Source of the DNA: Glacieibacterium frigidum
Lineage (GTDB): Bacteria; Pseudomonadota; Alphaproteobacteria; Sphingomonadales; Sphingomonadaceae
DNA length: 64,000 bases
Assembly (NCBI RefSeq): GCF_007097155.1
Contig: NZ_VJWA01000001.1
Span: forward strand, 1,211,501-1,275,500
Direction of reading: 5' to 3'
Shown: positions 18,519 to 30,108 of the stretch, piece by piece
How positions within the stretch are numbered: position 1 is the stretch's first letter
Layout: each line of letters opens with the position of its first letter
Position numbers and translations under genes: made by a program
The notes under the pieces: model-generated
What the model was told of the DNA's origin: nothing
Seen by the model: only the letters and a program-made list of their open reading frames with translations
Databases searched by the model: none

Positions 18519-20369
18519 CTAGTCGAGCAGCGCCTCGCGGCGCGCTTCTGCCAATTTCATCAGGGTCGCGTCGAGCCCGACACGTTCGGCGCGCAGCCGT
18601 TGCTGCGCCGCCCAATCGGCTTCACTCGATGACCGTGCGAACCGGGCGGTCGCCGCCTGCAGTTCGCTGTCGATGCGCGTGCGTGCCAGCACGGTATCTA
18701 CGACGCCGGCGAAATCGCGTTCCACGTCAGCCGCATGGCCCGAAACATTGTCGGGAGGCGCTGGCTTCGTGAACGAGAACCCGAGGCGGTTCAGCTTGCG
18801 CACATCGACCGCAAGGGGAGCGACGCCGCGTTGATGCAGATCGTGCGATAAAGCGGTTTTGTCAAGGTCGGGCGCGTGCGTCAGCGCATCGAGAATCGCC
18901 GACAAAAGTCGTTGCAGCGGCATGCCCGCATCGAGCCGCGCCAGTGCCTCGCCGTGCCGGTCGGCAAGGTGCGGATGTTCGAGCAGCCCGACGATCAGCG
19001 CGGCGACCTCGCCGTGGCTCTGGTCGCGGGCATGCAGCGCGAGGAGGGCAGGGGAGGCGCGACCCTTGGGCACGACACGTGGCCCCCCCTTGGGCGTCCA
19101 CTCGCGGCGCGGCAGGTACAGCGCGTCGAAACGGGCGCGGAACTCGGCATCGTAGAGCGCGCGGACCGACGCGTCGGCGATTGCACTGCTGTGCTCGCGC
19201 AGGCGTTCGCGCACCGCCGCCCGGCGTTCGGGTGTCGCGGCGTCGACCCCGTCGGTCTCGCTTCTCCACAGCCGGTCGATCAGCGGTTCGGCCGCCGCGA
19301 TCAGCGCCTCGATCGCCTGCGGGCCCTGGGCGCGCACGAGGTCGTCGGGGTCCTGGCCAGCGGGCAGGGTGGCCAGCCGCAGCGACCGCCCGGGCTCGAG
19401 CAGCGGCAGCGCGCGCAGCGCCGCCCGCAGCCCAGCGCGCTGCCCCGCCGCATCGCCGTCGAAGCACAGCACGGGCTCGGGGACGACGCGCCACAGCAGT
19501 TGCAGCTGCTGCTCGGTCAGCGCGGTGCCGAGCGGCGCCACGGCCTCGCCGATGCCCGCCTGCGCCAGCCTGATGACGTCCATATAGCCCTCGACGACGA
19601 GCAGCCGCCCGGACTTGCGCGCCAGCGGCCCGGCGCGGTCGAGGTTGTAGAGCGTCCGCCCCTTGTCGAAGAGCGGCGTGTCGGGCGAGTTCAGATACTT
19701 GGGCTGCCCGTCCCCCAGGATGCGCCCGCCGAAGGCGATGACGCGCCCGCGCGGGTCGCGGATCGGGAACATCAGCCGCCCGCGGAAGCGGTCGTACGGC
19801 TCGCCGCCGTCCTCGGGGGCGATCAGCATGCCGGTCTCGACGAGCTTCGCGACCCCGATGCTGTCGAGCGCCACTTTCAGCTTCGTCCGCCCGTCGGGTG
19901 CGAGACCGAGGCCGAAGTCCTTGATCGTCGCCGCGGTCAGCCCGCGCTTGTCGAGATAGCCCCGCGCCGCCGCCCCCCCGGCGCCCGCTAGTTGCTCGGC
20001 GAACCACCCCGCCGCGCGCGCCGTGACGTCGTGCAGCCCCGCCGCCGCCTGCGCCCTCTGCTGCGACCCCGCATCCTCCTGCGGCATGTCGAGCCCGGCC
20101 TGCGCGGCGAGGCTCTCGACCGCGTCACGGAAGGCGAGCCCCTCCTGCTTGATCGTCCAGTCGATCACCGACCCGTGCTCGCCGCAGCCGAAGCAGTGGT
20201 AGAAGCCCTTGTCGTCGTTGACGTAAAAGCTCGGCGTCTTCTCGTCGTGGAACGGGCAGCAGCCCTTCATCTCGCGCCCCGCGCGGGTCAGCTTGACGGT
20301 TCGCGCGACGACCCCCGACAGCCCGACGCGGGCGCGGATTTCGTCGAGGAAGGACGCGGGGATGGTCAA
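18519..20369 (-). CDS. dnaG: DNA primase
   Basis: 616 aa. The N-terminal zinc ribbon uses Cys38, His41, Cys59 and Cys62. The catalytic RNA-polymerase/Toprim part includes MFPIRDPRGRVIAFGGRIL, VEGYMDVIRLAQAG, and CFDGDAAGQRA. A helical C-terminal domain binds DnaB helicase. It makes replication primers. The start is a TTG at 20369 that overlaps the stop of the DUF559 gene (TTGA). The protein begins TIPASFLDEIRARV, the normal family start, so the weak start codon is probably real and makes dnaG translation partly dependent on the upstream frame. Confidence 0.96.
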   Translation of the reverse strand: MTIPASFLDEIRARVGLSGVVARTVKLTRAGREMKGCCPFHDEKTPSFYVNDDKGFYHCFGCGEHGSVIDWTIKQEGLAFRDAVESLAAQAGLDMPQEDAGSQQRAQAAAGLHDVTARAAGWFAEQLAGAGGAAARGYLDKRGLTAATIKDFGLGLAPDGRTKLKVALDSIGVAKLVETGMLIAPEDGGEPYDRFRGRLMFPIRDPRGRVIAFGGRILGDGQPKYLNSPDTPLFDKGRTLYNLDRAGPLARKSGRLLVVEGYMDVIRLAQAGIGEAVAPLGTALTEQQLQLLWRVVPEPVLCFDGDAAGQRAGLRAALRALPLLEPGRSLRLATLPAGQDPDDLVRAQGPQAIEALIAAAEPLIDRLWRSETDGVDAATPERRAAVRERLREHSSAIADASVRALYDAEFRARFDALYLPRREWTPKGGPRVVPKGRASPALLALHARDQSHGEVAALIVGLLEHPHLADRHGEALARLDAGMPLQRLLSAILDALTHAPDLDKTALSHDLHQRGVAPLAVDVRKLNRLGFSFTKPAPPDNVSGHAADVERDFAGVVDTVLARTRIDSELQAATARFARSSSEADWAAQQRLRAERVGLDATLMKLAEARREALLD

Positions 20370-20785
20370 TAGGGGAGCTCGATGTCGGGGGAGACTTCGA
20401 CGGACGCGGATTCCCCTCCCGGTACGGGAGGGGTTAGGGGTGGGCAGTCACGACACGCCGCAACGATGACCATGAGCACCCCTTCGGTCTCCACCAGCAC
20501 CTGCCGGTTGGTGAAGCGCACCACGATATAGCCTTCGCGCTCCAGCCACCGCGTGCGCCGCACATCCTCGATCTCGCCATGCTGGCTGCCGTCGACCTCG
20601 ACGATCAGCTTACGCGACCGTGCGCAGAAATCGGCGATGAACGGTCCGATCGCGATCTGGCGGCTGAACTTGACGCCGTCGAGGCGGCTGGCGCGCAGAT
20701 GGCCCCACAGTTTCTTCTCGGCAGGCGTCGGCGCGTTGCGCATCGACCGGGCGCGCTCTTTCTGGAGGTCTGGAATGATCCGCAC
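20366..20785 (-). CDS. DUF559 domain protein (VSR-like endonuclease fold) flanked by palindromes
   Basis: 139 aa. It is a standard DUF559 protein: RARSMRNAPTPAEKKLWGHL, then FSRQIAIGPFIADFC, KLIVEVDGSQHGE, and the helix RRTRWLEREGYIVVRF. The E-x-D-G-x-Q pattern is the putative metal site of the restriction/VSR-like fold. The last ~25 residues (CPPLTPPVPGGESA onward) are simply the translation of palindromic repeat copy A, so the true domain ends near residue 112. Its stop overlaps the dnaG TTG start. A second copy of the repeat lies, inverted, around its start. Function unknown; it may be a repeat-associated nuclease. Confidence 0.85.
   Translation of the reverse strand: MRIIPDLQKERARSMRNAPTPAEKKLWGHLRASRLDGVKFSRQIAIGPFIADFCARSRKLIVEVDGSQHGEIEDVRRTRWLEREGYIVVRFTNRQVLVETEGVLMVIVAACRDCPPLTPPVPGGESASVEVSPDIELPY
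20409..20449 (+). repeat. Palindromic repeat (CCCCTCCCGGTACGGGAGGGG type), copy A
   Basis: A CCCCTCCC/GGGAGGGG hairpin with a GTTAGGGGTGGGCAGT tail. It lies inside the end of the DUF559 gene and codes for its Pro/Gly-rich tail. Same orientation as copy C and opposite to copy B. Confidence 0.85.
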
Positions 20786-20825
20786 TGCCCACCCCTAACC
20801 CCTCCCGTATCGGGAGGGGAATCCG
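20784..20825 (-). repeat. Palindromic repeat, copy B (inverted)
   Basis: Reverse-orientation copy: ACTGCCCACCCCTAACCCC followed by the CTCCCgtatcGGGAG hairpin. It covers the start codon region of the DUF559 gene (start at 20785), so with copy A the gene is bracketed by inverted repeats. Confidence 0.85.
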
Positions 20826-20855
20826 TCTGTACGGGAGCGCTCCCCTCCTACCGGG

Positions 20856-20893
20856 TTCCCCTCCCGGTACGGGAGGGGTTAGGGGTGGGCACT
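20856..20893 (+). repeat. Palindromic repeat, copy C
   Basis: Third copy, nearly identical to copy A (TTCCCCTCCCGGTACGGG then AGGGGTTAGGGGTGGGCACT), 12 bp downstream of the yqeY stop. It may end the yqeY transcript. Confidence 0.85.
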
Positions 20894-20904
20894 ACCCCAC
20901 ACGC

Positions 20905-21357
20905 TCAGCCCAACGCCGCCTTCACCATCGCACTCGCCTGCGCCATATCCAGCTGCCCCGCGAAGCGTTCACGCACCGCCGCCATCACCCGCCCCATGTC
21001 CTTCACCGACGTGGCCCCGAGCTCCAAAACCAGCGCGCGCACCGCCGCCTGTGCTTCGCCCGCCGCCATCTGCGCGGGCATGAAGCCCTCGATCACGCCC
21101 AGCTCGGCGCGTTCGGCGTCGGCCAGTTCCGGGCGGCCGCCGGTGACGTACATCTCGATCGATTCGCGGCGCTGCTTCGCCATTTTCGACAGCACGTCGG
21201 CGACCAGCACGTCGTCGTCTGTCGGCGCGGTGCCGGTGCGCAGCTCGATGTCCTTGTTCTTGAGCGCCGCCGAGATCAGCCGCAGCGTGCCCAGCCGGAC
21301 CGAGTCCTTGGCCTTCATCGCGGTGATCGTCGCGGCCTTGATGTCGTCGCGGATCAT
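20905..21357 (-). CDS. GatB/YqeY domain-containing protein
   Basis: 150 aa. The typical opening is MIRDDIKAATITAMKAKDS, with LRLISAALKNKDIELR, a middle KMAKQRRESIEMYV, and the C-terminal LGATSVKDMGRVMAAVRERF. This helical fold resembles the tail of the GatB subunit of tRNA-dependent amidotransferase; the role of stand-alone YqeY is unclear. It commonly sits next to dnaG/rpoD, as here (separated only by the DUF559-repeat cassette). Divergent from carA. Confidence 0.92.
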   Translation of the reverse strand: MIRDDIKAATITAMKAKDSVRLGTLRLISAALKNKDIELRTGTAPTDDDVLVADVLSKMAKQRRESIEMYVTGGRPELADAERAELGVIEGFMPAQMAAGEAQAAVRALVLELGATSVKDMGRVMAAVRERFAGQLDMAQASAMVKAALG

Positions 21358-21417
21358 GCCGCTCCTCTCGCTTTTCCTGAACGCCTAGGCTAGGGCATCC
21401 GCTTGCCGATTCATAGA

Positions 21418-21449
21418 TTGACGCCCGCGGCGGACCCCCCTAGTCCGCC
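21418..21449 (+). promoter_or_regulatory. Possible carA promoter with hairpin
   Basis: TTGACG (21418-21423) is followed after 17 bp by TAGTCC, a weak -10. The segment between and across them forms a perfect 7-bp stem, GGCGGAC (21429-21435) with GTCCGCC (21443-21449). It could be a promoter with an operator-like palindrome, or a leader hairpin. Seen by eye only. Confidence 0.3.
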
Positions 21450-21484
21450 CGGCGTTTGCTCGCACGCCACCCAAAGGACACGCC

Positions 21485-22654
21485 TTGCCCGATACGACCC
21501 CCGCGCAGCCTGAAGGAGCGACGGGGGTATTAATATTGGCAGACGGCACGATCGTCTGGGGCCGCGGCTGCGGCGCAGAGGGCTCGGCGGTGGGGGAGGT
21601 CTGCTTCAACACCGCGATGACCGGGTACCAGGAGGTGATGACCGATCCCTCCTACGCGGGGCAGATCGTCGCCTTCACCTTCCCGCACATCGGCAACGTC
21701 GGCGCGAATGCCGAGGACGTCGAGGCGACCAACCCATACGCGCTCGGCTGCATCCTGCGCGAGGACATCAGCGAGGCCGCGAACTTCCGCGCCGAGCGCA
21801 GCTTCGACGACTGGCTCAAGGGCTGGGGCCGCATCGGACTGAGCGGCGTCGACACGCGCGCGCTGACGCGGCGCATCCGCGTGTTGGGAGCGCCGAACGC
21901 AGTGATCGCGCACTCGGCCGCGGGCGAGTTCGACATTCCCGCACTGCTCGCACAGGCGCAGGCCTGGCCGGGGCTGGAGGGTATGGACCTCGCGAAGGAG
22001 GTCAGCGCCACCCAGAGCTATGGCTGGAACGATGGGCTGTGGACGCTTGGCCACGGGTACGCGACGAACGCCGCGAACCCCGACGGCCCACACGTCGTCG
22101 CGGTCGACTACGGCATGAAGCGCAACATCCTGCGCAACCTCGTCGCCGCCGGCGCGCGCGTGACCGTGGTGCCCGCGACCGCAACCTATGACGAGATCAT
22201 GGCGCACGCGCCTGACGGCATCTTCCTGTCGAACGGCCCCGGCGACCCCGCCGCGACCGGCGTCTATGCGGTGCCGACGATCCAGGCGCTGCTCAATTCG
22301 GGCAAGCCACTGTTCGGCATCTGCCTCGGCCATCAGCTCCTCGGCCTCGCGGTCGGCGCGAAGACGAGCAAGATGCACCAGGGCCACCGCGGCGCGAACC
22401 ACCCGGTCAAGCGGCTGGACGACGGCCGCGTCGAGATCACCAGCATGAACCACGGCTTCGCGGTCGATGCGGACACGCTGCCGGCGAACGCGCGCGCGAC
22501 GCACGTATCGCTGTTCGACGGCTCGCTGGCGGGCCTCGAATTGACCGACCGGAGCGCGTTCAGCGTCCAGTACCACCCCGAGGCGAGCCCAGGGCCGCAG
22601 GACAGCCACTATCTGTTCGAGCGGTTCGTGGGGTCGCTGGAAAAATTCTCGTGA
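21485..22654 (+). CDS. carA: Carbamoyl-phosphate synthase small subunit
   Basis: 389 aa from a TTG start. The N-terminal CarA domain contains FNTAMTGYQEVMTDPSYAGQ, and the class I glutaminase domain has GICLGHQLL with Cys280 and the His/Glu pair in QYHPEASPGP. It hydrolyses glutamine and channels ammonia to CarB for arginine and pyrimidine synthesis. Divergent from yqeY. The stop overlaps a GTG start of an unrelated AT-rich gene instead of running straight to carB. Confidence 0.97.
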   Translation: MPDTTPAQPEGATGVLILADGTIVWGRGCGAEGSAVGEVCFNTAMTGYQEVMTDPSYAGQIVAFTFPHIGNVGANAEDVEATNPYALGCILREDISEAANFRAERSFDDWLKGWGRIGLSGVDTRALTRRIRVLGAPNAVIAHSAAGEFDIPALLAQAQAWPGLEGMDLAKEVSATQSYGWNDGLWTLGHGYATNAANPDGPHVVAVDYGMKRNILRNLVAAGARVTVVPATATYDEIMAHAPDGIFLSNGPGDPAATGVYAVPTIQALLNSGKPLFGICLGHQLLGLAVGAKTSKMHQGHRGANHPVKRLDDGRVEITSMNHGFAVDADTLPANARATHVSLFDGSLAGLELTDRSAFSVQYHPEASPGPQDSHYLFERFVGSLEKFS

Positions 22655-23291
22655 GCTTTATCCCGCAACAAGCGCTTGAGCACGTCGTGCTCTATAAGCT
22701 GTTTTTGGTCGCGCAGAATAGTGGACAGCGTTTGACCAATTCAGCGATTTCGACGATGTTCAGCTTTCCCGTAAGCTCGAAACGTGTCGAGTTTGCAACA
22801 AGGTCTCTCTACAATAGCGACTTGATCGACATGCGGCCTAATGATGGCACCGTCTCAATTGTTGATGCGGGCTACAAATATGTTGAAAGCGGTCTCTCTC
22901 AAGCAGACTCCTATCTTCAGAATTATCACCGTTTCGGCGATGACTGGCTCGCCAACTTACAGATCGTGATTGATGGCGTGCCAGCTTCGGATCGGATTGT
23001 TTCGCGCGACGATAATCGTGGTGCGCTGCAAGATATTGATGACCGAGTGTCGGAAGCTCTAGAAATTATCCGCACGGATAATACTGTTGCAGATGCGCTG
23101 GGAGAAGATCGAGACGTTATCACAGGCGAATTGAATGCCTCTAAAGCGCTTATTTCTGCTGGAAAATTTCGTTTTGATCGATTGATCGCTGTTATTGCGC
23201 CTGCTCTAAGATATCTCGCTGACAAATTTTCTGGCGGCGCGATTGCAGAGGTCGCGAAACGGCTGCTCGCTCTGCTTCTTGAGATTCACTA

Positions 23292-23292
<1 letters not shown>
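22651..23292 (+). CDS. AT-rich unknown protein inserted between carA and carB
   Basis: 213 aa, unlike its neighbours in base and codon use (many ATT, AAT, TCT, GAT codons in an otherwise ~68% GC region), so horizontal acquisition is likely. Residues ~15-75 look like a winged-helix module ([14 protein letters not shown] then [10 protein letters not shown] ... [12 protein letters not shown]). The middle is charged and helical. The last ~45 residues form hydrophobic or amphipathic helices ([33 protein letters not shown]) that may touch the membrane. It starts with GTG overlapping the carA stop by 4 bp and ends TAATG sharing a base with the carB start. Function unknown; a sensor-plus-membrane-effector layout is one possibility. 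Confidence 0.8.
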
Positions 23293-26555
<3,263 letters not shown>

Positions 26556-26641
26556 GAACACGCCATCCGGACATCGACAGCCGGCTGCGGTGGCTAACCA
26601 CCGTCAGGCGAGTTGTCCGGCGATATAAGGGTGAAGACGAA

Positions 26642-27121
26642 ATGGCGACGGTCGACAAGCTGCCGATGCTGGCCGAGGGGCATGCGCACCTCGTCTCGAC
26701 GCTGCGCAAGCTGAAGGAAGAGGAGCGGCCCGAGGTCGTTCTCATGATCGAGGAGGCGCGCGCCCACGGCGACCTGTCCGAGAACGCCGAATATCATGCC
26801 GCCAAGGAGCGCCAGGGCCAGATCGAAGCCCAGATCTACGATCTGGAGGATCGGCTGGCGCGCGCGCAGGTCATCGACCCGACGACGCTGTCGGGCGACC
26901 GCGTCGTGTTCGGCGGCACCGTCAAGCTGCTCGACGAGGACGACAAGGCGGTCACCTACCAGATCGTCGGCCAGACCGAGGCCGACGCCCGCGTCGGGCG
27001 GATCAGCTATTCGTCGCCGCTCGGCCGCGCACTGATCGGCCGCCGCGTCGGCGAAGAGGTCGAGGTCACGACCCCGTCGGGCGACAAATATTACACGATC
27101 GAGCAGCTCGAGTTCATTTGA
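26642..27121 (+). CDS. greA: Transcription elongation factor GreA
   Basis: 159 aa. The N-terminal coiled coil contains [20 protein letters not shown] then [17 protein letters not shown], and the acidic tip residues (D, E) are present. The C-terminal FKBP-like domain has [14 protein letters not shown] and ends [18 protein letters not shown]. It stimulates transcript cleavage by stalled RNA polymerase. A small hairpin (CGGTGG ctaa CCACCG, 26588-26603) lies in its leader. It follows carB by 86 bp, as often in proteobacteria. Confidence 0.97.
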   Translation: MATVDKLPMLAEGHAHLVSTLRKLKEEERPEVVLMIEEARAHGDLSENAEYHAAKERQGQIEAQIYDLEDRLARAQVIDPTTLSGDRVVFGGTVKLLDEDDKAVTYQIVGQTEADARVGRISYSSPLGRALIGRRVGEEVEVTTPSGDKYYTIEQLEFI

Positions 27122-27140
27122 GCCCTGTGACACTCCGCCG

Positions 27141-27788
27141 GTGAAGCCCTTCAAGCCACCGGTGGCGGTCGCGACGCGGACGATCGTCGGCCTGAACATC
27201 GCTGTGCAGGTCGTGCTGACGCTGATCGGGGCCAAGGCCGCATCGGCGGTGTCGTTCGCCGGGGCGCTGATCCCCATGCGCCTCGTGCAGAACATCGACG
27301 GGCCGGTGCCCGCGGTGCTGACGCTGTTCACGTCGATCTTCCTGCATGCCGGTTGGCTGCATCTCGCGCTCAACCTCGTCTTCCTCGCCTGGGTCGGCAA
27401 ATATGTCGAATGGGTCGTCGGGCGCTGGCGCTTCGTTGCGCTCTACCTCGGCGGCGGCCTCGCGGGCGGCCTGCTGCAGGTCGCGGCCGACCCGCAGAGC
27501 ATCATCGAGGTGGTCGGCGCGAGCGGCGCGATCGCCGCGGTCTTCGGCTGCTACGCCGTGCTGTTCGCGCGCAGCCGGGCGAGCGGCAAGCGCATCCTGG
27601 GCATCGACGTCTCGTCGGAGGCGGTGACGGCGCTGTGGTTCGCGGCCGTCTGGATCGGGCTCCAGCTGGCGACCGGCTATGTCTTCGGCGGCATGGGGCA
27701 GGGCGTCGCGATCTGGGCGCACGTCGGCGGCTTCATCACCGGGCTGATCTTTGCGCAGCCCTTCGTGCGCGAGACGCCGAAGCTCTAG
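27141..27788 (+). CDS. Rhomboid family intramembrane serine protease
   Basis: 215 aa with about six hydrophobic segments. The catalytic dyad is in place: Ser128 in VGASGAIAAVFG and His194 in IWAHVGGFITG. The first-loop segment HAGWLHLALNLVFL supplies the usual H/N residues before the active site. It cleaves membrane proteins inside the bilayer. The start is GTG at 27141, 19 bp after greA, likely the same transcript. Its stop is only a few bases from the convergent aldehyde dehydrogenase stop (4-bp overlap). Confidence 0.92.
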   Translation: MKPFKPPVAVATRTIVGLNIAVQVVLTLIGAKAASAVSFAGALIPMRLVQNIDGPVPAVLTLFTSIFLHAGWLHLALNLVFLAWVGKYVEWVVGRWRFVALYLGGGLAGGLLQVAADPQSIIEVVGASGAIAAVFGCYAVLFARSRASGKRILGIDVSSEAVTALWFAAVWIGLQLATGYVFGGMGQGVAIWAHVGGFITGLIFAQPFVRETPKL

Positions 27789-29200
27789 GCGTCCTCGGCA
27801 TATGCGCTCAGCGGCAGCGGCGTGCCTGTCTGGCGGATCAGCGCCTGGCGGCGGCAGAAGCGCAGCAGGCCGGTGTCGCCCATCCGCGACGGGCCCAGCC
27901 CCGAGGCACCGAAGCTCGACTTCTCGGCCTCCCATACCATCGAGGTCAGTGAGCCGTCGTTGATCGACACCGCACCGGCGCGCAGGCGCACCGCGACGGC
28001 CTCGGCTTCGGCGGGCTCGCCGAGGACCGCCGCCGACAGGCCGAATTCGCCGGCGTTCGCCAGCGCGACCGCGTCGTCAGGCGTCTCGAAGACCTGCACG
28101 GGTATGACGGGGCCGAATGTCTCGTCGCGCAGGACTGCCATGTCGGGCGTGACGCCGGTCAGCACGGTCGGGCGCAGGTAGAGACCGCCGCCCAGGGTCT
28201 CGACCTTCCCGCCCGCCAGCACCGTCGCGCCTTTGGCAACCGCATCGTCGATCTGCGCCTGGACGATCGCCGCCTGGGGGCCGTGGATGAACGGGCCGAT
28301 GTCGCCGTGCGCGATATCGGGATGGTTGAGCCGCACCGCCTGAGCAGCGCTCGTCAGCGCAGCGAGGAAAGGCTCGGCGACGGCGCGCGCGACCAGTACC
28401 CGCTCGATCGACTGGCACGCCTGGCCGGTGTTGAGCACCGAGGCGAGCAGCGCGACGTGTGCCGCGGCGACCGGATCGGCGCTAGCCAGCACGATCAGCG
28501 GGTCGTTGCCGCCGAGTTCGAGGCTGGCGGGGATCATCGCCACCGCCGCCGCGACGCCGACCTTGCGTCCGGTCGCGACCGACCCCGTGAAGGCGATGAA
28601 ATCGACCTGCTCGACCAGCGCCGCGCCGGTGGCGCCGTCGCCCTCGACGACCGCGAGTACCGCGGCGATTTCGGGCACCTCGCGAATGGCGGTCAGCAGC
28701 GGCTCGATGAAGCGCGGCGTCACCTCCGACGGCTTGACGAGCGCCGCGCACCCCGCCGCAATCGCCGGGATGGCGTCGATCAGCGCGAGCGTCAGCGGGA
28801 AGTTCCAGGGGGAGATCGCGCCGACCAGCGGATAGGGGACGAGGCGGGTCTGCGTGTCGATGCCGGGTATCGCGGTCGCGCGCGGCGATGCGGGGGCGAG
28901 CAGCGCGGGCGCGCGCGTCGCCCAGCGCCGCACCATCGCGACCGTGCCATCCACTTCGATCGCGCTGACCCGTGCGCGGCCGGTATCGCGCGTCAGTGCG
29001 TGGACGAGCGCGCCGCGCTGGCGGACGAGGGCGTCGGCGAAGGCGTTCAGGTGCTGCCCCCGCACTTCAGGCGACAGCGCCGCCCAGTCCGGCTGATTGG
29101 CTCGCAGCCGTGCCGTGATACGAGCCAGCGCCCCCACGTCGAGCGGCTCGATCCAGTGATCGGTCTCGCCGGTGCGCGGGTTGCGGACGGGCAGCCTCAC
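27785..29200 (-). CDS. NAD(P)-dependent aldehyde dehydrogenase
   Basis: 471 aa, complete. The cofactor part is PWNFPLTLAL, KPSEVTPRF and FTGSVATGRKV. The general base is Glu228 in LELGGNDP, and the nucleophile is Cys262 in NTGQACQSIE. The C-terminal FGPVIPVQVF is present. It oxidises an aldehyde to a carboxylic acid. Last gene of the leftward arm of the catabolic locus; its ATG overlaps the stop of the preceding deacetylase-fold gene by 4 bp. This suggests that a semialdehyde arises in the pathway, but the substrate is unknown. Confidence 0.92.
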   Translation of the reverse strand: MRLPVRNPRTGETDHWIEPLDVGALARITARLRANQPDWAALSPEVRGQHLNAFADALVRQRGALVHALTRDTGRARVSAIEVDGTVAMVRRWATRAPALLAPASPRATAIPGIDTQTRLVPYPLVGAISPWNFPLTLALIDAIPAIAAGCAALVKPSEVTPRFIEPLLTAIREVPEIAAVLAVVEGDGATGAALVEQVDFIAFTGSVATGRKVGVAAAVAMIPASLELGGNDPLIVLASADPVAAAHVALLASVLNTGQACQSIERVLVARAVAEPFLAALTSAAQAVRLNHPDIAHGDIGPFIHGPQAAIVQAQIDDAVAKGATVLAGGKVETLGGGLYLRPTVLTGVTPDMAVLRDETFGPVIPVQVFETPDDAVALANAGEFGLSAAVLGEPAEAEAVAVRLRAGAVSINDGSLTSMVWEAEKSSFGASGLGPSRMGDTGLLRFCRRQALIRQTGTPLPLSAYAEDA

Positions 29201-30108
29201 GCAGCTGCCCAGGCGTCGAGGATTTCGTCGCCGCGCGCGAACCAGCAGTCGCCGCGGGCGGTCAGGTCGCGCAACAGCTGCTCAATCGCGCCAATGCGAT
29301 ACGGCAGGCCGCTGATATAGGGCGTCAGGTGGATCGGCAGCATCCGGCCGCCGTGAACGCCCGCCTCACGCGACAGATAGTCGGCGGCATCGCAGAGCTG
29401 CTCGGCGTAGTTTTCGGCCGATTGCTGCTGGACGCCGATGACCTGGCGGTCCGACAATTCGTGGTTGAGCGGCAGGTTGGCGAGGCCGTTGGCGAACCTC
29501 CATGGGAGCTCGTCGTTAACCCAGTCGCAGCAATACTCGACCCCCGCGGCGCGTAGCAGGCCGGGCGTCGTCCAGCTCTGCGACCGCGCGATTCCCAGCC
29601 AGCCGCGCGGGCGCGTACCCGTCGCCGCCTCCAGCCCGTCGAGCGATGCCGCGATTAGTGCGGCCTCGTCCGCCTCGGGCAGGCCGGTGGCGATCGTGCC
29701 GTTCATGTCGGTCGAATGCGCGATGATCTCGTGCCCCGCTTCGACGATCCGCTCGACCAGCTCGGGATTGCGCCGCGCGGCTTCGGCATTCGCGGCGACC
29801 GAGACACGCACTCCGACAGCGGCGAAGGCGTCGAGCAGTCGGTGGATGCCGACCCGCGTGCCATAGTCGCGCGCCGTGTAGTGGCGGTAGTCGGGGTAGG
29901 GTGTCGCCATATGCCCCGGCGCGCGGAAGGGCGTGTCGCTGGGGATCAGCGGAAAATACTCGAGGGACACAACGATCCACACCGCCAGCCGCGCCCCGCT
30001 GGGCCAGGCGACCGGCGCACGGTCGAAGATCGACGACCAGGGATAGAGATCGTGGTCGTACCCCTCGCGCCGGCGCGGGTAGTCGAGATAGGCGGGGTCG
30101 AGGCTCAA
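29197..30108 (-). CDS. Polysaccharide-deacetylase-fold hydrolase (allantoinase/imidase-like), copy 2
   Basis: 303 aa from a TTG start (TTGA overlap with the previous stop). Visible family parts are ARLAVWIVVSLEYFPL, YGTRVGIHRLLDAFA, GHEIIAHSTDMNGT, RPRGWLGIARSQSWTT and HLTPYISGLPYRI. This is the PuuE/NodB-like branch that also includes cyclic imide hydrolases, not classical chitin deacetylases. These use a metal to open C-N bonds in rings such as allantoin or imides. No signal peptide, so cytoplasmic. The second of two tandem, clearly different paralogues; they may act on different substrates or form a mixed complex. Confidence 0.85.
   Translation of the reverse strand: MSLDPAYLDYPRRREGYDHDLYPWSSIFDRAPVAWPSGARLAVWIVVSLEYFPLIPSDTPFRAPGHMATPYPDYRHYTARDYGTRVGIHRLLDAFAAVGVRVSVAANAEAARRNPELVERIVEAGHEIIAHSTDMNGTIATGLPEADEAALIAASLDGLEAATGTRPRGWLGIARSQSWTTPGLLRAAGVEYCCDWVNDELPWRFANGLANLPLNHELSDRQVIGVQQQSAENYAEQLCDAADYLSREAGVHGGRMLPIHLTPYISGLPYRIGAIEQLLRDLTARGDCWFARGDEILDAWAAA

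Noticed and set aside
26588..26603. Hairpin CGGTGG ctaa CCACCG before greA as a terminator
   Set aside because: No T-run follows it, and a gene start lies close behind; its role is undefined.
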